From Clostridium aciditolerans (lineage in GTDB: Bacteria; Bacillota; Clostridia; Clostridiales; Clostridiaceae), in the NCBI RefSeq assembly GCF_016316925.1, contig NZ_JAEEGB010000010.1, positions 79,778-143,777 of the forward strand: 64,000 nucleotides of DNA, written 5' to 3'. The position numbers and the translations under genes are program-made. Within the stretch, counting starts at the first letter, position 1. Every line of letters starts with the position of its first letter. Of this stretch, positions 17,876-25,773 are shown piece by piece. Under the pieces are notes generated by a model. That model was not told where the DNA came from. It saw only the letters and a list, made by a program, of their open reading frames with translations, and ran no database searches.

Positions 17876-17905
17876 TAAAAAAGCCCATGCTTAGTGAGCA
17901 TGGGC
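17876..17905 (-). terminator. Intrinsic terminator of the pyrR attenuator
   Basis: An 8-bp GC-rich stem (GCCCATGC, 17883-17890, with GCATGGGC, 17898-17905) is followed on the minus strand by TTTTTT (17877-17882). It lies in the 5' leader of pyrR, so it is a conditional terminator. Confidence 0.88.
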
Positions 17906-17938
17906 GCAAAATGCCTATAATAATCATTGTTCGTCGCC

Positions 17939-17964
17939 TTATGACCTCACTGGATCATCTTAAA
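17939..17964 (-). promoter_or_regulatory. PyrR-binding anti-antiterminator in the pyrR leader
   Basis: The minus strand reads GATGATCCAGTGAGGTCAT, matching the PyrR consensus at 12 of 14 positions. The two differences (first A to G, last U to C) compensate each other in the stem. It lies about 35 nt before the terminator hairpin, the standard layout of PyrR attenuators. Confidence 0.85.
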
Positions 17965-18025
17965 GGATACTCATAATTTAATTGTTCAAAGGCTGTAAAT
18001 CAATACTTCCCAACCTATTGAAAAT

Positions 18026-18054
18026 ATATTAACACATATTTAATCAGATTTCAA
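18026..18054 (-). promoter_or_regulatory. Sigma-A-type promoter for the pyrR-uraA unit
   Basis: On the minus strand, TTGAAA (18049-18054) and TAATAT (18026-18031) are separated by exactly 17 nt. Transcription would begin near 18019, placing the PyrR site and terminator in the leader. Confidence 0.7.
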
Positions 18055-18122
18055 CTACTATTTTGTCGATTATTTTTAAGTCTACTTTGCTAAATTTTAA
18101 GTTTTCAGTATTTGTTTAACCC

Positions 18123-19043
18123 TTACTTAAATTCATTTCTAAGAATATTTAACACTCTTACAAAGTAATCTGGTAATTCGGATTGAAATTCTATGTACTC
18201 TCCACTTTTAGGATGTATAAATCCTAGCTTTTTAGCATGAAGCATTTGACCATCTAGATTAAATCTCTGCTTTTTATATCCATAAACTGGATCTCCAACT
18301 AATGGATGACCTATATGAGCCATATGTACTCTTATTTGATGGGTTCTGCCTGTTTCTAGGCTGCATTCAACTAACGTTGTATTCTTTAACCTTTCTAAGA
18401 CCTTATAGTGTGTAACTGCTCTTCTTCCATCCTTAATCACCGCAATTTTTACTCTCTCTACAGGATGCCTTCCAAGTGGTGCATCTATGGTACCTTCATC
18501 ATTTTTTAAGATACCTTCCACTAAAGCTACGTAAGATCTTGTCATTGAATGATCTTTAAATTGTTCCGCCAATTTATTATGAGCATTGTCATTTTTAGCT
18601 ACAACAAGAATTCCTGAAGTATCTTTATCAATTCTATGAACTATTCCTGGTCTCGCAACTCCATTTATGCCTGATAAATCTTTACAGTGATTTAGAAGAG
18701 CATTAACCAAAGTACCATTATATACACCAGCAGCTGGATGAACTACCATTCCCTGAGGTTTATTTACTACAATTACATCAGCATCTTCATATACTATATC
18801 TAAAGGTATATTTTCAGGTTCTATGTTAAGTCCTATAGGTTCAGGAATAGTAATCTCTACTTCATCATTAATCCTTAATTTATAGTTGCTCTTTTTTAAT
18901 GCTCCATTTATCTTTACATTTCCTTCTTCTATTAAATTTTGAATATAAGACCTTGACTTATCTTCCAATTGATTGGATAAAAATACATCTAATCTTAAAT
19001 TTGTTGAATCCTGCTCTATTATAAATTGTTTATTTTCCATCAT
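18123..19043 (-). CDS. RluD/RluA-family rRNA pseudouridine synthase
   Basis: This 306-residue protein has an N-terminal S4 RNA-binding domain (about 14-75) and a pseudouridine synthase domain. The catalytic motif is GIVHRIDKDTSG with Asp139 as the nucleophile, followed by the RTHQIRVHMAHIGHPLVGDPVYG signature. RluD-like enzymes modify the helix 69 loop of 23S rRNA; B. subtilis YlyB is the likely counterpart. The ATG overlaps the 3' end of lspA by 14 nt, and lspA-rluD-pyrR-uraA is a common Firmicute order. The pyrR leader promoter lies downstream of this gene. Confidence 0.93.
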   Translation of the reverse strand: MMENKQFIIEQDSTNLRLDVFLSNQLEDKSRSYIQNLIEEGNVKINGALKKSNYKLRINDEVEITIPEPIGLNIEPENIPLDIVYEDADVIVVNKPQGMVVHPAAGVYNGTLVNALLNHCKDLSGINGVARPGIVHRIDKDTSGILVVAKNDNAHNKLAEQFKDHSMTRSYVALVEGILKNDEGTIDAPLGRHPVERVKIAVIKDGRRAVTHYKVLERLKNTTLVECSLETGRTHQIRVHMAHIGHPLVGDPVYGYKKQRFNLDGQMLHAKKLGFIHPKSGEYIEFQSELPDYFVRVLNILRNEFK

Positions 19044-19485
19044 TATCTTCCTTTATCATGTAAATTACTAGTAACATAGTTCCAATTACCACAAGCATAT
19101 CTGCCACATTAAAGGTAGGAAAATAGTATACATCTTTATAGTGAAGCATGATAAAGTCTACTACATATTTGTACCATATTCTATCAATTAAATTTCCTAT
19201 AGCTCCACTTATTATTAATGCTAAACTTATCCTCAGAATTTTAGAGGTAGGTTTGTACTTAAATAGGTAAAATACAACCCCCCCTGTTATAATTAATGTA
19301 ACTAACGACAAAAAAATCAACTTATTTTGGAGGATACCAAAGGCCGCCCCCCTGTTTTCGAGATATGAAAAACTAAAGAAATCTTTTATTATAGGAATTT
19401 CAGTAGTTTTAGTCAAAACATTAAGGGCCCATATCTTAGTGATCCTGTCTAAAATCAGTCCTAGAACTATTATTATAAATTCCAC
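19030..19485 (-). CDS. lspA: Lipoprotein signal peptidase (signal peptidase II)
   Basis: This 151-residue membrane aspartyl protease has four hydrophobic helices and removes signal peptides from diacylglyceryl-modified prolipoproteins. The catalytic aspartates are in GNLIDRIWYKYVVDF and FNVADMLVV. The start chosen is GTG at 19485, 6 nt after a GGGGGG SD; it gives a protein beginning V-E-F-I-I-I-V-L-G of normal family size. The frame is open 19 codons further, but that extension runs toward the repeat region and lacks an SD. It overlaps the pseudouridine synthase gene by 14 nt. Confidence 0.95.
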   Translation of the reverse strand: MEFIIIVLGLILDRITKIWALNVLTKTTEIPIIKDFFSFSYLENRGAAFGILQNKLIFLSLVTLIITGGVVFYLFKYKPTSKILRISLALIISGAIGNLIDRIWYKYVVDFIMLHYKDVYYFPTFNVADMLVVIGTMLLVIYMIKEDNDGK

Positions 19486-19550
19486 TTTTATCCCCCCAAC
19501 ACTTTTAATTTGACAAACGTCAACTCTCAATTTAAGAATCATAAATTCAT

Positions 19551-19968
19551 AATTTTAAAATTATGCGACGCACTTTTCAGAGGACAATTGACAATTGACA
19601 GAGGACAGTGAAGGAGGATTTTTCTCCGCTGCGTTACGAAAAATCTTTAAGTTTATGAGAAACTCCTGATCTTTTGTTTCGCAGGAGTACACTCTGTGTA
19701 AGCGATTCACTCCAAATCATAGATTTGGGTTCTCTGCTTAAGCGACCATCTCAAAATCAACACTCTGTGTAAGTGACTATCACCAAATCAAAGATTTGGG
19801 ATATCTACTTAAGATTTTGGATGTCTGCTTAAGTTAGCGATGTTTTGCTTTTGCAAAACAAGCCTGAAAAAATAAATTAGTTTTCTGCCGTGAGGAAGAA
19901 AACTTACCTTCTCTGTCCTCTGTCCTCTGTCAATTGTCCTCTAAAAAAATTACGTCGTAATTTTTTTA
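19551..19968 (+). repeat. Modular palindromic element (family A), copy 1, long form with 31-bp cassette
   Basis: About 418 bp between the DksA-like gene and lspA. In order: a GCGACGC palindrome, 7-bp units (GAGGACA, ATTGACA, ATTGACA, GAGGACA), a hairpin from GGATTTTTCTCC to ACGAAAAATC, the 31-bp direct-repeat cassette, a GTTTTGC/GCAAAAC hairpin, a GTTTTCTGCCGTGAGG hairpin, inverted 7-bp units (TGTCCTC and TGTCAAT), and an ACGTCGT palindrome flanked by A and T runs. No coding frame fits it. It is the only content of this 431-nt gap. Confidence 0.85.
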
Positions 19969-19973
19969 TAATC

Positions 19974-20588
19974 TTAGTCTGGTAATTGTTCTCTATATTG
20001 TTGATTGCTTATTCTCTCCATTGGGTCTACATAGCTATTGTCACTATCTGTATACCATTCTGTTCGGTCTTCCAATCTTTCAAATTTCATAACCGATTGA
20101 AGACTGTCCTCAGCATCAAATTCTACTTCTGCATCTTCATCATAATCATTAAAGCCATATCCAAAAGGATAATCAATTACATATTCTTCAAGAGGTCTAT
20201 TATGTTTTTCAAGAGGTCTTGAATCATTTACCTCTCTCTGGCAATCAACACAAAACTGTGCATAAGGAATAAATTCCAGTCTTTCCTCCACTATGTCCTT
20301 GCCACACATTTTACATTTACCATAAGTACCTTCATCGATACTAGCTAATGCATCATCTATCTTTTTTATTATGGTTATTTCGTTTTCTTTGAAAGCTAGA
20401 CCTCTCTCTTTATCAAATAGTTCGGTAGCAGTATCTGCTGGATGGTTATCATAAGCTGATAACTCCCTTGACATTGCTGAATTGGAGTCAATTGTTTCAT
20501 TTTGTTCCATCTGATTCAAAAAATCATATACCTTGCTTCTTTCCTCTTTTAAAGTTCTTTTAAAATACTCCAATCTTTCCTTATCCAT
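19974..20588 (-). CDS. TraR/DksA-family C4 zinc-finger protein (YteA-like)
   Basis: This 204-residue protein has an N-terminal coiled-coil region (MDKERLEYFKRTLKEERSK) and the DYNHPADTATE-like motif SAYDNHPADTATELFDKE. A C4 zinc finger follows (CKMCGK, then FCVDCQRE). The C-terminal tail is acidic. YteA-type proteins are found in spore formers; DksA relatives act in the RNA polymerase secondary channel, but this clade's role is uncertain. The start MDKER at 20588 is preceded by AAGGAG at 11 nt. An upstream ATG at 20633 lies inside a dispersed repeat and is rejected. Confidence 0.85.
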   Translation of the reverse strand: MDKERLEYFKRTLKEERSKVYDFLNQMEQNETIDSNSAMSRELSAYDNHPADTATELFDKERGLAFKENEITIIKKIDDALASIDEGTYGKCKMCGKDIVEERLEFIPYAQFCVDCQREVNDSRPLEKHNRPLEEYVIDYPFGYGFNDYDEDAEVEFDAEDSLQSVMKFERLEDRTEWYTDSDNSYVDPMERISNQQYREQLPD

Positions 20589-20606
20589 AGCTACAGAAAC
20601 TCCTTT

Positions 20607-20640
20607 CTTAAAGCATCTGAAAGAAAATAACAAATCAAAA
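20607..20640 (-). repeat. Short dispersed repeat, family C, copy 2
   Basis: It shares AGCATCTGAAAGAAAATAAC and flanking CTTAA with the copy at 8063-8100. Here the closing AGATGC arm is lost. It directly abuts the SD of the DksA-like gene, so it lies in that gene's 5' UTR. Confidence 0.65.
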
Positions 20641-20684
20641 TATATTAGAATACTGACTAGTTATCTTATGAAGATGCCTAACAT

Positions 20685-20781
20685 TAAAATAAGAATATTA
20701 ACAATATAAGTATTTTAACTACACTTTTACTTATGTTTCACTTTATATTTTACTTAATTATTTATTGTTATTCTTATTTTA
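20685..20781. repeat. Long imperfect A/T-rich inverted repeat between aroA and the DksA-like gene
   Basis: Arms TAAAATAAGAATA...ACAATA (20685-20706) and TATTGTTATTCTTATTTTA (20763-20781) pair apart from a 3-nt bulge. An inner TAAGTA/TACTTA pair lies within the loop. It could terminate aroA transcription or be a worn mobile-element remnant. Confidence 0.45.
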
Positions 20782-20836
20782 ACTAGAAATCTTTTATTTA
20801 TTCTGCAAATATGGAACTTATTAGATAACAATATAA

Positions 20837-22138
20837 CTACTGTTCTGTATATAAATCATAAAAGCACTTAAAATAATCTATTGCTTCAGGAAAGGATATT
20901 TCTGTACATTCAAAATTCTCAATGTAAGTTTTACCTTTATTTTTTGCAGCCATAGCTAAAAAACTTAGAGCTATCCTGTGATCCTTTTTAGGATTTACAG
21001 TTACTTCAGCATCTATATAGTCATTATCACCATATATAATCAAATTGCTATTTATGTGTTGAGATTTTACTCCAAAAGCTTTAAGGTTATCAATTATAGC
21101 TTCAATTCTATTGCTTTCTTTATATTTTAATTCATCTACCTCTTCAAAAACTGTAGTTCCTTTAGCAAAAGCACTAATAACTGAAAGAATAGGTATTTCA
21201 TCTATGATATTTGGTATTCTTTCGCTGCTTATTGTAATTCCATGAATATTACTGCTTTTAACCTTTATTATTCCTATCTCTTCTTCATTTACTTTTTCTT
21301 TTATATATACCTCAATGTTCGCTCCCATGTCTTTTAATATATCTATATAGTTTTTTCTTCCTGGATTTAATAAAACATTTTCTAATACAAGTTCACAATT
21401 ATTAGAAATTATAGCTGTTGCAATTAAAAATGCAGCAGTAGAAATATCTCCTGGGACATAAATATCTTTACACTTTAGCTCGGAATTTTTTATCTTTATA
21501 ATATTATCCTCTTTATTTATAGAAGCGCTTATATACTTAAACATTCTTTCACTATGATCTCTTGTAGGCGATTGCTCTTTTATAACCGTTTCTCCTTCGC
21601 CTAAAAAGCCAGCAATGAGTAAACAGGATTTTACCTGAGCTGAAGCTACAGGCATTTGATAATTTATATCCTTTAACTTACTATTTTCCTCAAACTTTAA
21701 TGGTAACAATCCCTCACAACTTTTTATTTTTGCTCCCATTTTTTCTAATGGATTAATTATTCTTTTCATTGGTCTTCTACTTAAAGATTCATCTCCAATG
21801 AAAGAAGCTTTAATACCACAGCCGGCTAACACTCCTGACATAAGCCTTACCGTAGTTCCAGAATTTTTTGCATCAAGAATTCCAGGATATTTATTAAAGC
21901 CTTCATATCCTGGCGAATTTACAAAAATTGTATTTTCTTTCATCTCTGCATTTACACCTAATTTTCTTACACAATCAAGTGTAGCCAAACAATCTAGTCC
22001 CATTGGAAAGTTTTCAATTTTATACCTTCCCTTTGCAAGTGAACCTATTATCAATGATCTGTGAGCAATAGACTTATCCCCTGGAAGATTAAAGCTTTGT
22101 TTCACATTGTCTCTTACTTCATTTACAATTAATCTCAA
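20837..22138 (-). CDS. aroA: 3-phosphoshikimate 1-carboxyvinyltransferase (EPSP synthase)
   Basis: This enzyme of about 433 residues joins shikimate-3-phosphate and PEP. Substrate-binding motifs are visible: LPGDKSIAHR near the N-terminus, then NSGTTVRLMSG, GDESLSRRPMKRI, and near the C-terminus DHRIALSFLAMAA. An ATG is absent at the 5' end. A GTG (22150) touches the GAGAGG SD, while a TTG four codons later (22138) is about 9 nt away and gives a normal N-terminus, so TTG is preferred. It is the last of the aroB-mtnN-aroF-aroA series, after a 286-nt gap occupied by a palindromic repeat. Confidence 0.95.
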   Translation of the reverse strand: MRLIVNEVRDNVKQSFNLPGDKSIAHRSLIIGSLAKGRYKIENFPMGLDCLATLDCVRKLGVNAEMKENTIFVNSPGYEGFNKYPGILDAKNSGTTVRLMSGVLAGCGIKASFIGDESLSRRPMKRIINPLEKMGAKIKSCEGLLPLKFEENSKLKDINYQMPVASAQVKSCLLIAGFLGEGETVIKEQSPTRDHSERMFKYISASINKEDNIIKIKNSELKCKDIYVPGDISTAAFLIATAIISNNCELVLENVLLNPGRKNYIDILKDMGANIEVYIKEKVNEEEIGIIKVKSSNIHGITISSERIPNIIDEIPILSVISAFAKGTTVFEEVDELKYKESNRIEAIIDNLKAFGVKSQHINSNLIIYGDNDYIDAEVTVNPKKDHRIALSFLAMAAKNKGKTYIENFECTEISFPEAIDYFKCFYDLYTEQ

Positions 22139-22176
22139 ACTTAAGTTCACCTCTCTATTTATAGAGTTTCAGATTA

Positions 22177-22405
22177 GAAAATTGACTTACACAAAGGGCT
22201 ATGTTTCCAAAGCTGAAGGTAGATTTAAAAACTTTGTATCAGTCTTAGTGAAGGGTTTTAAGAGAACCTTAGAACTTTAGAGTTGTTTGAGCACAGCGAG
22301 TTCTCGAAAGTTCTTAGGTTGTCTTGAAACACAAGCTTTAGACTGACTAAAAGTTTTTAACGGACTGAAGCTTGGAAACATAGTCCGGGGTGTAAGTCAA
22401 TTTTC
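22177..22405. repeat. Palindromic element, family B, copy 1 (MITE-like)
   Basis: A 229-bp element with perfect 16-bp terminal inverted repeats GAAAATTGACTTACAC (22177-22192 and 22390-22405). The symmetry continues inward (GGCTATGTTTCC against GGAAACATAGTCC, then AAAAACTTT against AAAGTTTTT-like arms), so nearly the whole element folds on itself. There is no coding frame. A diverged relative lies at 46196-46375. Confidence 0.8.
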
Positions 22406-22424
22406 GGCCTTGAACTCCTATATA

Positions 22425-23225
22425 CTAAAGTACTTCTTCTAATTTCTTTATACCAGATACAATGTTTTTAAGACTTTCCATTGATATTGTCTGCCTTGCA
22501 TCAGATACAGAGTTATCTGGGCTTATGTGACTTTCTATAATAAGTCCATCTGCTCCTGCTGCAATTGAAGCTAGACTCATGGTAGGGACAAGTTCTCTTA
22601 ATCCCGTTCCATGACTTGGATCCACAATAACTGGAATTCTGTACTTTTGCTTTACAACTGCTACACTATTTAAATCTAAAGTATTCCTTGTATAGTTTTC
22701 AAAGGTTCTTATACCTCTTTCACATAATACTACATTATTGTTTCCTTCAGACATTATATATTCAGCTGCGTACAACCATTCACTTATTGTGGCACTTAGT
22801 CCTCTTTTAAGAAGAATTGGTGCTTTAGTTCTTCCTACTTCCTTAAGAAGAGTATAATTGTACATATTTCTAGAGCCTATCTGAATCATATCAGTATAAT
22901 TAAGAGCATTATCAATATCTCTTGCATCCATAACTTCTGTGACTATTGGAAGCTTTACTTCTTCTCCTACTGCTTTTATTATTTCTAATCCCTCTTCCTT
23001 CAATCCCTGAAAGTCATAAGGGGAAGTCCTAGGCTTAAAGGCTCCACCTCTAAGCATATGAACCCCCATGTCTTTTAGCTCTTTTCCTATTCTAATCATT
23101 ATATCGTAGCTTTCAACAGAACAAGGTCCTGATATTATTACCTTTTCCTTTTCTCCAAAAACTACATTTTTAACTTTTACTTTAATAGAGTCTCCACTAT
23201 TTTGGTCTATTAATAAATCTTTCAT
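22425..23225 (-). CDS. aroF: 3-deoxy-7-phosphoheptulonate (DAHP) synthase, AroF/KDO8PS-like class
   Basis: This 266-residue TIM-barrel enzyme condenses PEP and erythrose-4-phosphate, committing carbon to aromatic biosynthesis. Motifs: GPCSVES (PEP site), RGGAFKPRTSPYDFQG, LLKRGLSAT, VLCERGIRTF and the metal-site VDPSHGTGLR. It lacks the N-terminal ACT-like regulatory domain of some DAHP synthases, so allosteric control may be minimal. It is 24 nt downstream of mtnN in the same direction. Confidence 0.95.
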   Translation of the reverse strand: MKDLLIDQNSGDSIKVKVKNVVFGEKEKVIISGPCSVESYDIMIRIGKELKDMGVHMLRGGAFKPRTSPYDFQGLKEEGLEIIKAVGEEVKLPIVTEVMDARDIDNALNYTDMIQIGSRNMYNYTLLKEVGRTKAPILLKRGLSATISEWLYAAEYIMSEGNNNVVLCERGIRTFENYTRNTLDLNSVAVVKQKYRIPVIVDPSHGTGLRELVPTMSLASIAAGADGLIIESHISPDNSVSDARQTISMESLKNIVSGIKKLEEVL

Positions 23226-23249
23226 TTAGTAATCACCTACATAAACTGC

Positions 23250-23942
23250 CTATATGTTCATAAGCATATTCTTTAAAATTTCAGTAGAATTTTTTATAGC
23301 TATAGGTGCAAATTTTTCATAATCCATATGAGCACCATTATTTCCATTGTCAGATATAGATCGTATTACAACAAAAGGTATATTATTTAAATAGCATACT
23401 TGTGCTATACTTCCACCTTCCATTTCACAGGCAATAGCTTTAAATTCCTCATTTAGCCATACTATTTTGTCTGTACTGCTGATAAACTGATCTCCTGTTA
23501 CTATTCTACCTACAAAACTCTTTATACTTCCAGCATTCTTACATGCTGAAATAGCTTTGTCCACAAGCTCTTTATCGCACTTAAAATCGTAAGTATCTAA
23601 TCTTGGTATTTGGCCTATTTTATCTCCAAATACTGAAGTGTCTACATCATGTTGCACAAGACTATCTGCTACTACAACATCACCTGGATATACATCTTTT
23701 CCAATTCCGCCTGCTATTCCTACATTAATTACTCTATCAACATTAAAATCATCTATTAATATTTGAGTACATATGGCTGCGTTCACTTTACCAATACCGC
23801 TTCTTACAACAACTACATCTTTATTATGTAACTTTCCGGATTTAAAATTCATATTTGCCTTAACTTCAGCTCTATCTAACTGCATTTCTCTTAATAAAAT
23901 TTCTAATTCTTCATCCATAGCTCCAATAATTCCTATTTTCAT
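23250..23942 (-). CDS. mtnN: 5'-methylthioadenosine / S-adenosylhomocysteine nucleosidase
   Basis: This 230-residue nucleoside hydrolase removes adenine from MTA and SAH, recycling by-products of SAM use. It starts MKIGIIGAMDEELE. The motifs VINVGIAGGIG, ACEMEGGSIAQV (substrate glutamates) and IRSISDNGNNG (catalytic aspartate) are intact. It is embedded between aroB and aroF with tiny gaps (5 and 24 nt), so it is cotranscribed with aromatic biosynthesis genes, a pairing without an obvious biochemical reason. Confidence 0.95.
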   Translation of the reverse strand: MKIGIIGAMDEELEILLREMQLDRAEVKANMNFKSGKLHNKDVVVVRSGIGKVNAAICTQILIDDFNVDRVINVGIAGGIGKDVYPGDVVVADSLVQHDVDTSVFGDKIGQIPRLDTYDFKCDKELVDKAISACKNAGSIKSFVGRIVTGDQFISSTDKIVWLNEEFKAIACEMEGGSIAQVCYLNNIPFVVIRSISDNGNNGAHMDYEKFAPIAIKNSTEILKNMLMNI

Positions 23943-23947
23943 TATTA

Positions 23948-25030
23948 TTACCCCCTACTAATACTTCCTTCTACTGCTGAATAAATTTCTTCAGCAGTAA
24001 CTTCTACTTTTATTTTGCACTTTGATATATCTTCTAATAGTACAAATCTTATTTTATCAGTATTTTTTTTATCATGATTAATAGCATACAAAAAGGTAGA
24101 ATAATTGTCAACTTTATATCTTGTAGGCAACTCTAATTTTTCCAATAAGGCTTCAAGTTTCATATATACCTCACTATTAAGTGACAATTTTTTTTCCGAT
24201 AACTTAACTGCTGCAAGCATACCTAAAGCTACAGCTTCTCCATGTGAAATTGTAAAGTTTGAAGATACTTCTATTCCATGTCCTACCGTATGTCCAAAAT
24301 TTAATATGTTTCTTAGGTCCGAATCATTAAAGTCCTTTTCAACTATTTCTAACTTTATATTTAAACATTCCTTCACTATATAAAATAGTTTATCATTTTT
24401 CTTCTCTAATATGTATTTATAATTTTTATCAATAAAATCAAGCAGTTGTATGTCTTTTATCATACCATATTTAACTACTTCACCTAACCCATCCTTAAAT
24501 TGCTTTTCTTCAAGAGTCTTTAAAAATCTAGTACATATGTATACAAAAACTGGGTTATAAAAACTACCTATAACATTTTTTATTCCATTGTAGTCATAGC
24601 CTACTTTTCCACCTATACAGCTATCAACTTGAGATAACAGTGTTGTAGGCACATTTATAAATTTAATTCCTCTCATATATGTAGAAGCCACAAATCCTAC
24701 TAAATCTCCTACCACTCCGCCGCCTAGAGCTATGAGAGTACTGCTTCTATTAGCATTATTCTCTATAAGAAAGTTATATATGGACTGTACTGTATTTATA
24801 TTTTTATTATTTTCACCATGAGCAAAATAATAAACTTTGCATTCTGTCTTAGACTGCAGTTCATATATTAAATCCTTATATATATTATAAATAACATCGT
24901 CAGTAATTAAAAATATTTTGTTTTTTATTTTAATTTTATGTCTGTTAAGTAAGGTATAAAATCTATTAATATTATCTTCTATATATATTTCATTTCCTTC
25001 CTTTAAACATGACGTATTTAATGTTTCCAT
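23948..25030 (-). CDS. aroB: 3-dehydroquinate synthase
   Basis: This NAD-dependent enzyme of 360 residues makes dehydroquinate from DAHP. Key segments are ALGGGVVGDLVGFVAS and YMRGIKFINVPTTLLSQVD, then the zinc ligands in GHTVGHGIE and ISHGEAVALGM. The start chosen is ATG at 25030, 7 nt after GAGGAG; a GTG two codons upstream is too close to that SD. It is first in the aro unit, after the divIVA terminator. Confidence 0.96.
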   Translation of the reverse strand: METLNTSCLKEGNEIYIEDNINRFYTLLNRHKIKIKNKIFLITDDVIYNIYKDLIYELQSKTECKVYYFAHGENNKNINTVQSIYNFLIENNANRSSTLIALGGGVVGDLVGFVASTYMRGIKFINVPTTLLSQVDSCIGGKVGYDYNGIKNVIGSFYNPVFVYICTRFLKTLEEKQFKDGLGEVVKYGMIKDIQLLDFIDKNYKYILEKKNDKLFYIVKECLNIKLEIVEKDFNDSDLRNILNFGHTVGHGIEVSSNFTISHGEAVALGMLAAVKLSEKKLSLNSEVYMKLEALLEKLELPTRYKVDNYSTFLYAINHDKKNTDKIRFVLLEDISKCKIKVEVTAEEIYSAVEGSISRG

Positions 25031-25090
25031 AGACACACTCCTCAGTCTATATTATACCATAAATGGATCAATTTTATTAAAAATAAAAAA

Positions 25091-25113
25091 ATCTCACTCA
25101 ATATGAGTGGGAT
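25091..25113 (-). terminator. Terminator after divIVA, end of the division cluster
   Basis: A 10-bp stem with one G-U pair (ATCTCACTCA, 25091-25100, with TGAGTGGGAT, 25104-25113) is followed by a T run on the minus strand (25084-25090). T residues also follow on the plus side. Confidence 0.85.
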
Positions 25114-25116
25114 TTT

Positions 25117-25758
25117 TTAATCTTTTACAAAGAAATTTTTAATTTCTTCTAGTTCGTTATTGTTTGTAAATGACTCATCCTTTGGCATAGTCTTTTCTTC
25201 TTGTTTAATTATTGTTGCTTCTTCACTATTTTCCATTTCTATTTCTTTTACATTTAAATCTAATTTTAGGTTTTCGTTTGCTTCATAACCTATGTTATAG
25301 TTCTTCACAAGATCTTTTTCCATATCATCAAACATTTCTAATTGTGATTCCATAAAACTTCTAAACTTTGTTCTAAACTTACAGAACTCCTGTTTCATCC
25401 TCTCAAAGTCATCAGTAATCTGAAGCACATCATGATGAGCTTTATCTATTATTCTCTGAGCAGTATCATTAGCGTTTTTTACAATAAGCTCACTTTCCTT
25501 TTTAGCATTTTCTCTAGCTTGTTCAGCAGCATTTTGTGCCAAAAGAAGAGTGTTTTGTATTGTACTTTCCATCTTATTATAATGCTCTATCTTGTCTTCT
25601 ATGTTTGAGAGCTTTTCTTTTAAAGTTGAGTTTTCTTTATAAAGATTCTCGTAGTCTTCCGCTATCTTATCTAAAAATTCATCTACTTCATCTGGACTAT
25701 ATCCTCTTATAGTTCTCTTAAATTCTTTATTAGTTATCTCCATAGCTGTTATTTTCAT
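25117..25758 (-). CDS. divIVA: DivIVA-family cell-pole/division protein
   Basis: This protein of about 213 residues has the DivIVA N-terminal membrane-binding domain (KITAMEITNKEFKRTIRGYS, then PDEVDEFLDKIAEDYE) followed by long coiled coils (about 40-165) and an acidic tail. It localises to curved membrane and recruits division or sporulation partners. ATG at 25758 lies 6 nt after GAGGTG; a GTG three codons earlier overlaps that SD and is not preferred. It is the last gene of the cluster, 15 nt after ylmH. Confidence 0.93.
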   Translation of the reverse strand: MKITAMEITNKEFKRTIRGYSPDEVDEFLDKIAEDYENLYKENSTLKEKLSNIEDKIEHYNKMESTIQNTLLLAQNAAEQARENAKKESELIVKNANDTAQRIIDKAHHDVLQITDDFERMKQEFCKFRTKFRSFMESQLEMFDDMEKDLVKNYNIGYEANENLKLDLNVKEIEMENSEEATIIKQEEKTMPKDESFTNNNELEEIKNFFVKD

Positions 25759-25773
25759 TGTGAACACCTCAAA

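Noticed and set aside
20589-20633. Upstream ATG extension of the DksA-like protein
   Set aside because: The extra 15 codons fall in the family C repeat; AAGGAG precedes the later ATG.
22150-22424. T-box leader for the aromatic genes
   Set aside because: No T-box sequence (TGGNACCGCG-like) or specifier structure is present; the segment is a family B palindrome.
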